This document shows positions 8,377-20,900 of a stretch of 64,000 bases of DNA, piece after piece. A program made the translations under genes and the position numbers. The DNA comes from Bacillus cereus ATCC 14579 (GTDB taxonomy: Bacteria; Bacillota; Bacilli; Bacillales; Bacillaceae_G), in NCBI RefSeq assembly GCF_000007825.1, contig NC_004722.1, positions 1,528,501 through 1,592,500 of the forward strand. Direction: 5' to 3'. The notes under the pieces are model-generated. The model was given only the letters and a program-made list of their open reading frames with translations, was not told the origin of the DNA and did not search any database. Position 1 is the first letter of the stretch. Every line of letters starts with the position of its first letter.

Positions 8377-9151
8377 TAAGGCGCCTCATGTTTCTGTAAT
8401 AACACCTTCTTATAATAGTAGACGATTTATAGGTGAGACAATTTTATCTGTACAGAATCAATCGTATGAAAACTGGGAAATGATTATCGTTGATGACTGT
8501 TCAACCGACCAATCTGCCGCAAAAATTAAAGAGATAATAGAAGGAGACTCACGTATTAGGTTATTATCATTAAAAGAAAATGTTGGTGCTGCTAAAGCTC
8601 GGAATTTAGCGATTCGAGAGGCGAGAGGAAGGTACATTGCCTTTTTAGATAGTGATGATATATGGTTGCCGCATAAATTGAAGACACAATTGTTATTTAT
8701 GGAAGAAATGAATATTGCTTTTTCATATGCGTCGTATAGTTTAATTGATGAAAATGGTAATGAATTAAATCGCGAAGTGAGTGTACCAAAATCTGTTGAC
8801 TATCATTATTTAGTAGGAAATACAATTATCGGGTGTTTAACGGTGATGATTGATCGTGAAAAAATTCCGTATGTCGAAATGCCTAGTGTACAGCCGGAAG
8901 ATACAGCGTTATGGCTGAACTTATTACATGAAGGGCATGAAGCAAAAGGGATACAGCAAGTATTAGCGAAGTATCGAATTGTAGCAAATTCTGTTTCGAG
9001 TAATAAAGTTAGAGCAGCTTTTCGGTATTGGAAATTATTAAGGGACCAAAAAAGTCTTAATGCAGTGCAAAGCTTTTACTATTTTAGTAAGTATGCTTAT
9101 CATGCTTATAAAAAAAATAAAATCAATGTAGTTGGGAAGACGCAATTATGA
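8351..9151 (+). CDS. Family 2 glycosyltransferase
   Basis: A 266-residue GT-A enzyme. VSVITPSYNSRRFI starts the nucleotide-binding fold, IIVDDCSTDQS follows, and the metal-binding motif is FLDSDDIW near residue 98. It transfers an activated sugar to the growing lipid-linked repeat unit in the cytoplasm. The start overlaps the Wzy-like gene and the end overlaps the next glycosyltransferase by four bases (ATGA). Donor and acceptor are unknown. Confidence 0.9.
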   Translation: MVKCLSAHNKAPHVSVITPSYNSRRFIGETILSVQNQSYENWEMIIVDDCSTDQSAAKIKEIIEGDSRIRLLSLKENVGAAKARNLAIREARGRYIAFLDSDDIWLPHKLKTQLLFMEEMNIAFSYASYSLIDENGNELNREVSVPKSVDYHYLVGNTIIGCLTVMIDREKIPYVEMPSVQPEDTALWLNLLHEGHEAKGIQQVLAKYRIVANSVSSNKVRAAFRYWKLLRDQKSLNAVQSFYYFSKYAYHAYKKNKINVVGKTQL

Positions 9152-10200
9152 ATATACTGTTGATGACTGATAAATTGATAACTGGCGGAGCCGAAAATTA
9201 TTTCTGTAAATTAGAAAATAATTTGCATTATGAGGATTTTAAGATTTATACAGCTGCAGGTGATGGAGAACTATATGAATCCCTTACTAGAAAAGAAAAT
9301 TTCATCTTACTTAGTCGATGGAATCATTTGAGAAATATTTATTATTTACGAAACGAAATTTGTAAACGAAAGATAGAGCTTATTCATGCAAATAGTTTGC
9401 GAATGGTATTATATGCTTTTCTAATTCAAAAGTTTATTAAAAAAAAGATGAAAATTGTTTATACGAAACATAATGTAACGATATTAGAAAAGAAAATGCC
9501 AACGCTTTTTCGTTATTTCATGAATAAATATGTGAACAATATTATTACAGTAAGTGAGTTTGAGAAGAATAATTTAATTTCAATTCATGTAGCAGAAGAA
9601 AAAATAAATACAATTTATAACGGTGTCGATATTGAAAAGTTTTTATTCCAGCAGAAAAAGAAAGAATCTACATATAAAATAGGGATATTAGCTAGATTAT
9701 CCAAAGAGAAAAACCATCAACTATTTGTCAAAATTGCAAATGTGTTGAAAAAGAGAAATGATTTTATGTTTTATATTGCTGGTGATGGACCAGAGAAAGA
9801 ATCGATTATGAAAGAAATAGAAAAATATGGATTACAGCAAAGGGTGAAGATGCTAGGGAATATTTCAGAGCCGCATGAGTTTATAGGGAATATGGATGCT
9901 TTACTTTTATTATCTTTTCGTGAAGTGTTTCCAATGGTAGTAATTGAAGCGATGGCTACAGGGACACCAATTGTTTCAATAGATGTTGGTGGAATACATG
10001 AAGCGGTAATAGATGGAGAATCAGGTGTTTTAATATCTGAATATTGCGAATCTGAATTCGCAAGTGCACTTGAAGAACTACAAGGGGATGAACAAAGGGT
10101 AAATGATATTAGATTGAAAGCACGAGAGAAAGCAGTGAGGTATTTCTCGTTAGCTAAAATGATAGAAGAAACGAAAAATATATATGAGTTAAACAAATGA
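9148..10200 (+). CDS. Family 4 glycosyltransferase
   Basis: A 350-residue GT-B enzyme. The N domain has GGAENYFCKL; the C domain has IGILARLSKEKNH, YIAGDGPEKES and the retaining-enzyme EX7E region FREVFPMVVIEAMATGTPIV. It adds another sugar to the repeat unit. It is the last gene of the main operon: the stop codon lies in the 5' arm of a strong terminator. Confidence 0.9.
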   Translation: MNILLMTDKLITGGAENYFCKLENNLHYEDFKIYTAAGDGELYESLTRKENFILLSRWNHLRNIYYLRNEICKRKIELIHANSLRMVLYAFLIQKFIKKKMKIVYTKHNVTILEKKMPTLFRYFMNKYVNNIITVSEFEKNNLISIHVAEEKINTIYNGVDIEKFLFQQKKKESTYKIGILARLSKEKNHQLFVKIANVLKKRNDFMFYIAGDGPEKESIMKEIEKYGLQQRVKMLGNISEPHEFIGNMDALLLLSFREVFPMVVIEAMATGTPIVSIDVGGIHEAVIDGESGVLISEYCESEFASALEELQGDEQRVNDIRLKAREKAVRYFSLAKMIEETKNIYELNK

Positions 10201-10224
10201 CCGGGTAGGTCGTTTGTTTTTTTT
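10191..10224 (+). terminator. Terminator closing the exopolysaccharide operon
   Basis: Arms AAACAAATGACC (10191-10202) and GGTCGTTTGTTT (10208-10219), with one G-U pair, then a T run. It separates the beta-helix gene from the operon. Confidence 0.85.
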
Positions 10225-10293
10225 ATTATAGAAACTTTTAAGAGAGAACTCACATATTATATGAAAAAAGGTAATATGAGGAGTGAATTTATT

Positions 10294-11841
10294 TTGTCAG
10301 AATATATTTCTTCCCAAGAAGATTGTGCGCCAGAAAGTAGCGTTCACATTGATTGTTTTGGCGCAGTTCCAAACTCGGGAAATGATAGCTCATTAGCAAT
10401 TCAGCAAGCTATTGATTATTGTGTAGCGAATCGAATTTCGACGGTTAGAATTACAGGGGTAAATACGTACAAAATTGTAAAGCCGATTGTTATTAAATCA
10501 AACGTAAGATTAGAGTTAGATCCTACCGTAACGCTGCAAATTGATGGGGATTTTAATGCATTTGAGCTACAAAGTAACGCTTCGATAGTTGGTGGTACTA
10601 TTCAAGTTATAAATCCGTTGTTTCAATCGGCTGTCATTTATGTTTCTGGTTCACAACAAATCGAAGTACCTAATCAATCTGTTATATCAAATATAAATAT
10701 AATAAATACAACTCCATCGTATAAAGGAAAAGCTATACATTTTTATTGTCAAAAGGCATGGGATTATATTAGTTTCTTTCAAGTTAAATTTATTCAAATT
10801 AAAAACTTTCAAACTGCAATATATTTGAAAACAGAGTATATAGATGATATCAATACACCTTGCTGGATTAATGCCAATGTATTTCAATCAATATTTATTG
10901 ATGGATGTGTGTATGGGATTGAAGTAGATGGAAATAGTGATTTGCCAAATGAAAGTTCAGGAAATACGTTTCATGATATTCAAGTGCAATGTAGACAACA
11001 AACGAAAAAAGCAATTCGTTGCTCAGGTGCGTATAATACATTTGATTGTATGATTTGGGATACGTACCGGATGAGTAGTGAACAAATTGTCATTGAATTT
11101 TCTTCTAATTCGCATCGTAACTACCTTTTTTCAAATTTACTTTCTACAACTATTGTAGATAAAGGACAATACAATGTTTGTAAGTCTACCTATGAAGAAT
11201 CTCTTCGAATTCAGTTACCGATTACGTTAAATAAACCACATTTAATAGGGAATCAAGATGATATTTTAGTAAATGCTCAGCAGAAGTATACGATTAAGCA
11301 AGTAAGTGGGAAAGTGCCTTACGGGGGGAATCTCGCAAATTGCTTTAATTTAATAGATGAACAAAGTGTAAACTATATTGACGTTCCAGATAGTAATCCA
11401 GTTGTAATTGAACTGGATTTTACGAAAAAACCAATACAAATGTTAAATTGTTTTGGAATGTATTTTGGGTGGGGAGAGAGCCCAAAGAAAATTAAAATTG
11501 AATATGCATTAAGCGCAACTGGAAGTTGGGTTATCGCGTTGGATGTTCCATTAAATGTTGGCGATACAATTATATCGAATATGAAGGCGAGTCAGTTATA
11601 TAAAGTTAGAATTACATTAAGTGGTTATTCTCAAGATCATAAGCGTTTTCGAATTAATCGTATTTTTGCAAGGTCTTCTATGGAAAATGGGAACGCTTGG
11701 TTAGCGACAACTGGCGGAAGAATGTTTGGAGATATTGAAATAGAGGCAAGTAAAGGTATAATCATGAAGACTGCTAGTGGAGTGAAATGGAAAGTTACTA
11801 TTAATGAAGCTGGCCAACTTATTACGACTAAGATAACTTGA
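10294..11841 (+). CDS. Pectate-lyase-like parallel beta-helix protein
   Basis: After about 20 residues the sequence reads IDCFGAVPNSGNDSSLAIQQ, the signature start of the pectate lyase 3 / tail-spike beta-helix domain, followed by many short strands (SNVRLELDPTVTLQI, NASIVGGTIQV). The C-terminal part (SKGIIMKTASGVKWKVTINE) resembles tail-fibre ends. There is no signal peptide. AGGAGTGA at 10279-10286 is well spaced from the TTG at 10294, favoured over the ATG at 10261, which lacks a site. It could modify or bind the neighbouring polysaccharide, but the terminator upstream means it need not be co-expressed. Enzyme activity is unproven. Confidence 0.75.
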   Translation: MSEYISSQEDCAPESSVHIDCFGAVPNSGNDSSLAIQQAIDYCVANRISTVRITGVNTYKIVKPIVIKSNVRLELDPTVTLQIDGDFNAFELQSNASIVGGTIQVINPLFQSAVIYVSGSQQIEVPNQSVISNINIINTTPSYKGKAIHFYCQKAWDYISFFQVKFIQIKNFQTAIYLKTEYIDDINTPCWINANVFQSIFIDGCVYGIEVDGNSDLPNESSGNTFHDIQVQCRQQTKKAIRCSGAYNTFDCMIWDTYRMSSEQIVIEFSSNSHRNYLFSNLLSTTIVDKGQYNVCKSTYEESLRIQLPITLNKPHLIGNQDDILVNAQQKYTIKQVSGKVPYGGNLANCFNLIDEQSVNYIDVPDSNPVVIELDFTKKPIQMLNCFGMYFGWGESPKKIKIEYALSATGSWVIALDVPLNVGDTIISNMKASQLYKVRITLSGYSQDHKRFRINRIFARSSMENGNAWLATTGGRMFGDIEIEASKGIIMKTASGVKWKVTINEAGQLITTKIT

Positions 11842-11899
11842 GATGTTGTTTAATTGTATATCCTTGGACGAGTTACAACGTAGTGGGATATAGGTAATG

Positions 11900-11945
11900 A
11901 AAAAGAGATTGTAATTTGGTTTCAACCAAACTACAATCTCTTTTT
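11900..11945. terminator. Bidirectional terminator between convergent genes
   Basis: Near-perfect 21-bp stem (11900-11920 with 11925-11945, loop TTCA) with A and T tails. It serves both the beta-helix gene and the giant gene on the other strand. Confidence 0.9.
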
Positions 11946-11953
11946 TGTTTCAA

Positions 11954-14900
11954 TTACTTCCACCAAATCCAAGTCCAAAGGTAATTTCGTATATTTCGAG
12001 GAGTAATGCGAATGAAGCGTTCACCGTCAAAGAAGCAATTTAAATTTGGAAGTGTTTCATCTGGATTTTCTGGAAAAAAAGTGACGATGTTTTCGTTACT
12101 TGTAACGGTTACTGTAATTGGTGGGTCGGTAGGCGAGACTTGAAGTTGTAACGAAATATTGGCCGTATTTTTAAATTCATTATTAACAGGTGGACTTATT
12201 ACTTGTACTGTGAATAATACGATAATTGTTTCGTTTGGTTCCAAATTAGTGGCAACTAGGAAACCGATATTCGGATTCGCTAGTGGAGAGCGTTCACCGT
12301 TAATAAAGACAGTGCCGTTTATAAATTGTAAACCTGCTGGAATGGTATCTTGTAAAGAAATATTTGAGAGTGAAATTTTGGAATTATTGGTAATACGTAC
12401 CGTGTAATCAAAATATTGATTTAAATAAGCTGAGCTGACGGAAGCATTTTTCGTGACTGTTGCAGTTATAAATTGAATTGGTATACGAACAATATTTGAA
12501 TTAACAATGAAAGTAATAATTGGATCCTGTGGTGTCAATTGAAAGGCAGCGGTAACTGTTGCAGAATTTATAATTGTACTGTTTGAAGGAATAGAAGTTA
12601 CGAGAACTTGAAATGTTATAGTTGCTACTGAATCTGCAGGTAAAGAGCCGATATTAATACCAGTGTCTGGACGAACATTTGTAACGGGAGTACCGTTAAT
12701 TGTTACGCTGTTTTCTATAAATGTTGTACCAGCTGGAATGCTGTCTATAACAGAAGTACTGATTGTCGGAATTGGGGAGTGATTAAATACCGCTAATGTG
12801 AATGTAATGATATCTCCTATAACGACAATAGATTTGTCAGCTGTTTTTTCAATGTCAACCATCGGATCAACGACTGTCGTTGTAACGGTATTTGTTTGCT
12901 TTGTAACTGTATTTATTTGCTTTGTAATCGTAATAGGTGGTTGGATTGGACCGACAATAGGCGTATAGGAAATAGTAGCATCGTTATTGATTGTAGATTG
13001 AAGAGTAGAAGAAGAAATTGTCACTTGGAATGTAATAATAATAGATTCATTTGGAGCAAGATTTCCTAACGTAATACCATTTTCCGGATTCGCATTAGGT
13101 TGATTGATTCCGTTAATCGTAACACTACCAATAACAAATGTCGTATCTGCTGGTGCTGTGTCTACTAAAAGAAGGTCTTCGATAATGATATTACCATTAT
13201 TAGTAATTGTGATGGTATACGTTAAAGTTTGACCGGGTAAGGCACTTGTGAAATCAACAGCTTTTATCGCAATGACATTATCATTTTGGACAGTAGTTGT
13301 GACGGTGTTTGTTGTAGTCGTATTTGTAACAGGTACGTTATTTGGGTTGACTATATAGTTAAAAGTAGTAATTGCGTTGTTGTTTAGTTCATTTGGTGTT
13401 GGAATAGAAGTCACAGTTACTTGGAATGAAACGATAGCATCTTCACCAATAGTTATAGTACCAATTGGTATGCCGCTTACTGGATTCACTCCTGGAAGAG
13501 TTTCTCCGTTTACAATGACGCTATTTTCTATAAACGTAGTACCTTGAGGAATAATATCTTGAATGATTACATCATTTACTGCAACATTACCGGTTTGATT
13601 TAGTGTAATCGTATACGTTAACGTATCACCAACCGTTGCAAATGCAAGGTCAACAGCTTTATTACTATTCAAATTTGCGTGATTAATTTCTGTTGCGGCA
13701 GCTGATGAAATAATAGTTTCGGTAATAGGTGGTCGATCTGGTACCGTGTATTCATATTTAATTGTACTCGTGTTAGAGATTGGATTTGTTTGTGGAATCG
13801 AAGTAACCCGTACTTGGAATAGAATAGTTGCTGTCGTATTAGGTGGAATGGTATCAATTTGTATACCGTTAAGAGGGTTGTCATTTGGCCGAGCGTTGCC
13901 GTTCACGATAACACTATTCTCTATAAAGCTCGTATTTACTGGGATGATATCTGTAGCAATAATGTTTTCTACTTGTATATTCCCATTGTTTGTAATGGAA
14001 ATGGTATAAGGGATAATAGTTTGTAGGTCAGCATATTGGATAGGCGTTGTTTTTGTCGCAATTACATTAGCAGAAATAACTTCAGTGAAGGTAATATTGC
14101 TAGTCGATATTTGTTCTTCCACGTTTATTGTATAACGAGAAGTTGATTGATTTTGAACATGACCGCTAGCAGGAAGAGCTACGACGGTAACAGAAAATGT
14201 GACTGGGATAGAAATGTTAGGAGCAATCGTTCCCACAAGTATACCTACACTTGGGTTGGCGTTAAGCTGCGGAATGTTATTTACTAAAACGCTACCGTCA
14301 ATAAAGGTTGTTCCATCAGGTATATTGTCTGTAAATACAACAGCAGTGGCATCCGTATTCCCTGTATTCGTTAAAGTTGTTGTATAAGTTAAAATGTCAC
14401 CAATCGTTACAGAGGTTAAATCAACAGTTTTAAGTGAAACGATATCAGCATCATTAATTTGAACAAAAGTAGTATTGGAAGTAGTAGATTTTTGAATTGG
14501 TGCAAAGTCAGGATTGAAAATAAAGTCGTAGACGATGTTTGCAGTATTAGGTGTTGGATTTACAGTAGGTAAATTCGTAACGGAAACTTGGAATGTTATT
14601 GTAGCCATTTGACCTGCTGCGACATTAGGAATGGAAAAGCCGATATTCGGATCTGCTGCAGGAAGTACAGTATTATTAACTATTACACTTCCTGGAATAA
14701 ATACTGTTCCATCTGCTATAGTATCTGTAAAAAAGATGGAGTTAGTTGTAGCCGATCCATTATTTTGAATGAATACTGTATATTCAATGGTTTCATCAAT
14801 AGTAGCTAATACAGTATTAGCAGATTTTGTAGCAATAAGAATAGCATCAATAAATTGTATGTTTGTAGCATTGGAAGAGGTCGTTTCTGAAATTGGTGGT

Positions 14901-17900
14901 GTGCTTGGGTCTGGTCGATACTCATAGTGAATGACGGCGATATTATTAATGTTATTTTGTGGCGGTATAGAAACTACGCTTACTTGGAACGTAACAATAA
15001 TCGTATTATTTGGAAGAATTATATCAAGATTGATACCGGTAATTGGATTTTCGTTAGGTCTTGGTACGCCATCTACAAGAATGCTATTTGGAACGAATGT
15101 GGTGCCAGAAGCAATTGCGTCAAGTAGGAGAGTATTTGTAATAGGTATTGTACCGGCGTTTGTAACTGCGACTGTATATGTGATGATTTGACCGATACGT
15201 GTAATGGATCTGTTAGCGGATTTAATTGCACTAACATTTGCCGTTCGCACTTCAGTATTTACTGCATTTGATAACGATCTACGCTGAATAATTGGAGAAC
15301 TAGGGTCAATTTGGTATTCGTACGAAGTGTCTGAAATATTAATGACTGTATTGCCCTCTGGTATATTTGTAAGTTGTACTTGGAATGAAATAGTGACTGT
15401 TTCATTTGGTTGTATCGTGCCGAGAGTTACTCCGTTTTCAGGATTCACGCCAGGCTGAATTACATTATTTATTGCTAAGCTATCTTCAATGAATATAGTA
15501 TCTTCTGGAATGTTATCAATGAACACGATATTGTTAGCCGGAACGGTTCCTATATTTTGAAGTGTATTTGTGTAGGTAATCATTTGCCCGATTGATACGA
15601 AATTTACATCCGCACTTTTAACAGAAATAATATTTGCATTTTGAAGTGATGTTGTAACAATGTTAGAATTTGCAGAGCGATTTACTGGTGGGGCTGTAGG
15701 AATACTTACATATTGGTAAGTTGCTGAAGATTGATTTACAATTTCAGTTTCATTCGGTGGATTATTTGTTTGCACTTGAAATAGTATCGTTTTGGAACTG
15801 TTTGCTGGAATTGTTCCAATCGGTATTCCGTTTTCAGGATTTACACCTGGCTGAAGGACACCATTAATTGTGACACTATCGGGAACGAATGTAGTCCCAG
15901 CAGGGATAGAATCTGTGAAATTAATATTTATTGCGTCAACATTACCGATATTTTTCACTTCAGAAATATAAAGTATAGTTCCACCGATATCTACAGTTGT
16001 TGGATTGGATGTTTTTGTAATTGCCAATTGTGCTTGCACGAAATTTGTAATAACGATATTACTAGTAGATGTTTCAGTAATAGGCGGTTGCCCTGGGTCT
16101 GGTTGGATTGTATATGTTGTATTGGATTGATTTGTAATCGATTCTTGGGAGAATGAATCGTTAATAAGAATTTGGAACGAAATAAGGTGAGTAGCGTTTG
16201 CTGCTAAGGTAGGTAAAGTAACACCTACATTTGGATTGGCATCAAGTATAGTTGTTCCGTTAAGTGTAAAACTATTTTCTACGAATGTAGTATCTTGGGG
16301 GATCGTATCTGAAAATATGAGATTCGTAGCTGGAATATTTCCGGTATTTTCTAGTGTTATTGTGTAAGTCAAAATATCACCTGTTGTTGCTTGCGGTGCA
16401 TTGACTGCTTTTAAAGAAAGGATAGTCGCATCCGAAATTTGTGTGAAAGCAGGATTAGACGTAATTGTTCGAGAGACGATAGGAGCAGTTGGATCGGTGA
16501 TAAAAGTATAGTCAATACGGGCTGTATTAGAAATTGGGTTTACGCTTGGAATAGATTGAACGATAACCTGGAATGTTACAGTGACGATTTCTGACGGTGT
16601 GATGGAGTTTAATGGTATTCCTACGTTAGGATCAGCATCTGGAACGGAAACGCTATTAATAGTTACGCTATTCGGAATAAAGGCAGTTCCTTCGGGGACC
16701 AAATCTGTTAAAGTAACTGTATTTGCAGTAGTATTTCCGTTATTTTGAACGACTACTGTGTAAGTGATTGTACCGTCAGTAGATTGTACGAGAGAATCTG
16801 TACTTTTAATTACGGATAATGATGCATCAACAACAGCTGTATTAACCGTATTAGACGAGGAGGTTGCTGTAACAGGAGGTTGACTTGGATCGACAATATA
16901 CGTGTAACTTGTAAGTGCTTGATTTATAATTGCTCCTTGTGGTGGAATAGAACTTGCAAGAAATTGGAACGTAATAGTAGCGGAATCACCTGGTGCGATA
17001 ATACCAACGGGAATACCGAGAGTTGGACTTGCATCTGGAAGTGAAATCCCGTTGAGCGTAACACTATTTGGAACAAATAATGCTCCTTCAGGAACTCCGT
17101 TAATGAGTAATACAGAGTTTGCAGGGAAGTTTCCAGTATTCGTTAATGTTGCTGTATACGTAATTACATCCCCGATAGACACAATTGAACGATTTGCTTG
17201 TAAAACAGTTGTAACAGTCGCGTTATTAATTTGTGTTGAAGCGCTATTAGAATTTATCGTGCCTGTAACAGGAGGAGAGGCCGGATCAACGATGAATGTG
17301 TATTGAATAGATGCTACGTTTGTAATCGGATTTGAAGGTGGAGTTGATGTAACTATGACTTGGAAAGTAACGGTTAAGGAACTATCCGAGCTAATTGTTC
17401 CGATATTCACTCCGTTATTTGGATTTGCACCTGGAATGGTACTTCCATTTACAGCAAAACTATTTTCAACAAAGGTTGTTCCTGCTGGAACTGGGTCTGA
17501 GAAATTTACATTCGTAGCGTTTGTATTGCCGCTATTTTGAATCAAAACTGTATAAGTGATCGTATCTCCAATATTTGCAAAGGCTGTATTAGCAGTTTTT
17601 ACAGCTGAAAGTATTGCTGTATTAATAGAAGTAACGAAGACATTCGTTTCCACATTGCCAGGTTGAGCCAGTAATGCATTGCCTACGTTATATTGGAAGT
17701 TAACAAATCCTAAGTTTTGGAGTTCAGGTGTGAACGTTGTTGGATTGCTTACAATTTGAACTTGGAATACGATTGTTACGATTTGATTTGGAGTTATTGT
17801 ATTTATGCCAACGCCGTCAATGATAGAAGCGGATGGTAATGGAGTGCCATCAACAATAACTGATCCTGCAACAAATTGTGTCCACGATGGTAAAGGGTCT

Positions 17901-20900
17901 GAGAATATAGCGTTGTTAGCAGGAATATTGCCTGTGTTCGTAATAGTCGTTGTATACGTAATCGTATCACCAATCGTTGCAAAAGTTTTATCTCCTATTT
18001 TAATAGTATTTAAAATAGCACTTTCAATTTTTGTTGTAACGTTGTTAGAAATAATATTTTTTGAAACTGGGGGATTAGCTGGATTAACGATATGTTGAAA
18101 GCTAACGCTAGCTTGATTAGTAATTGGATTTATAGGCGGAATTTCATTGGCGATAATGTTAAATGCTACGATGACAGATTCGTTTGGCGCGATATCACCG
18201 ATTGGAACGCCTGTAATGATATCTGCATTTGGGATGCTAGTTCCGTTCAGTGTAAAGCTATTCGGTTCAAAGGAAGTTCCGTCTGGAATAAGGTCGGTAA
18301 AAATAACATTTGTTGCACTTACATTTCCGCTATTTGTAATTGTAACGGTGTAGGTAATATCCTGCCCGATATCTACCGTAGATACATTTGAATTTTTTTG
18401 TGCAGTAAGGATAGCGCTATTAATTTGTGTGGTCGTTGTATTAGATTGATTGGAAGTTGTAATAAGTGGCTGGCTAGGATCAACGACATAATGATATGTG
18501 GTAGAAGCAGAGTTAGAAATAGGATTAAGTGTTGGAAGTGTAATAACAGTTGCTTGGAATGTAACGATTGCCGTATTACCACCATTAATGGAACCAATAT
18601 TTACACCAGTTGATAAATCGGCGTTTGGAATGGTTTGCCCATTAGCTGTGAAACTATTTGGAACGAAACTTAAATTGCTATCAAGAATATCGATAATAGT
18701 TACATCAGTTGCGGTCACATTTCCGGTATTAGGAAGGTTAAGTGTAAATGTTATTGTATTACCAACATCCGCAAAAGTAAGATCTGCTGTTTTGGTGCTA
18801 ATAATAGTTGCGTTGTTTATTTGAAGGAGTGTAGTGTTGGAAGTAGCTGCACTTGAAACGGGAGAATTAACAGGATCAACAGTAAATTCATACGTCGTTG
18901 ATGCTGTATTTGGTGCTGGGTTACTAGGGGGAATATTGTTTACTGTAACTTGAAAGACGATACTATATATTTCATTTGGTGGAAGTGTTGCAAGTAATAC
19001 ACCTGTATTTGGATCCGCGTTAGGTTGTAAAACGCCATCGATAGTTAATGTGTTAGGAACAAATGTGAGTCCACTTGGTAATGCATCTGTGAATACAATA
19101 TTAGTTGCATCGGTATTGCCTACATTGGTAATAGAAGTAGTATAAAAAGCAGTTTGCCCGATATCTGCAAAGGATACACTTTCATTTTTCGTCATAGACA
19201 ATATTGCTTCGTTAATTTGGGTTGAAACAGGATTACTAATTGAAGTTTCTGCATCAGGCGGTGAGACTAATTGATACGATGTTGATGAGAAATTTACAAT
19301 TGGGTTTTGGGTTGGTAATGATGTTACAGTAACTTGGAACGAAACTGTTACTGTAGTCCCGGCTGTTATTGTCCCAATATTCACACCGTTCGATGGATCC
19401 GCCCCACTTTGAGGAACTCCATTAATAGAAAATGTGTTTGCAATAAATGTAGTGACGCTTGGCACTGTATCTGTAAATATAACATTTTGTGCAGATGAGT
19501 TTCCATTGTTTGTTAAAACGACAGTATAAGTGAGTATGTCTCCAATACGACTAAAGGATTTATCGACTTGTTTTAATGAAAGAATGTTAGCTGTATTAAT
19601 CGTAGTAAACACTGTGTTTGAAGTAACGTTTCTTGAAACAATCGGTGCATTTGGATCAGCGATAAATGTGTAAGAAGCAGTAGCGGAATTGGCTACAGGA
19701 TTTTGGTTTGGTGTAGAAGTAGCAGTAACTTGAAATGCGATAGATATTGAGTTGTTAGGAGCAATTGATCCGATTGTTATACCTGTATTAGGATCGAGTT
19801 CGATGTGTGTACTGCCATTGATTGTGACACTATTCGGAATGAACGTTGTGCCGTCTGGAATAAGATCAGTGAAAGTAATATTCGTTGCATTTGTATTGCC
19901 ATTATTCGTTAAAATGGTTGTATAGGTAATGGTATCACCTAGTGTTACAATTGTTTGATCGACCGATTTTACCATCGTTATCATAGCATCTAGTACCGGG
20001 TTTGTAACAATATTCGTTGAAGTAGAAGTTGTAATAGGAGTTCCGTTTGGATCGACAGTATAAGAATATAAAATTGTGTCATTACCCATAATCGAACTTG
20101 AAGGGGGAACAGAAAGAACATTTGCTTGGAAAGTAACGGTTACTGTTTCACCAGGAGCGATATTTGGTATAGTTACTCCAAGTGCTGGTTGCGCACCAGA
20201 TTGCTGAACCCCATTTATTTTGACTGAGTTTGGTATAAAGGTAGTGTTAGCTGGAATTGCGCTCGTGAACGTAATATTCGTTGCAGTCGTATTTTCTGTA
20301 TTTGTAATAGTTGTTGTATACGTAATCGTATCTCCAACAGAGATGATAGATTTATCAACGCTTTTTTGGGTCGTTAATATTGCACTATTAATTGTTGTCG
20401 AAACAGCATTAGATACGTTCGTTTGTGTTACGGCAGGTTGGCTAGGATCAACTACATGTGCAAATTGTACAGAACTAAAATTAGAAATTGGATTTATACT
20501 TGGAATGTTTGTAACAAGTACGTTGAGAGTAATCACGGCCGTTCCATTTGGGTTTATATTTCCAATCTGAATCCCTTTAGATGGATTTCCGATTTGCTGT
20601 GTACCAGAATCGTTTGTAAGAGTGCCAGATATGAATGTCGTCCCATCAGGTAAAGTATCCGTGAAAATTATATTTTGTGAAGTGACATTCCCAGGGTTAC
20701 TTAATGTAATTGTATAAGAAATTGTATCACCAATCGTTGCGAAAGTTTTATCTACAGATTTGATTGCCACAATTTCCCCAGAATTTATTTGTGTCGAAAC
20801 AGAATTAGATGTCGTATTTCGTGAAACAAGTGGTAAATTAGGTCCTGTCATAAATTTATAATCAATAGAAGCGCCGTTTACAACCGGTGAGTTTGGTCCG

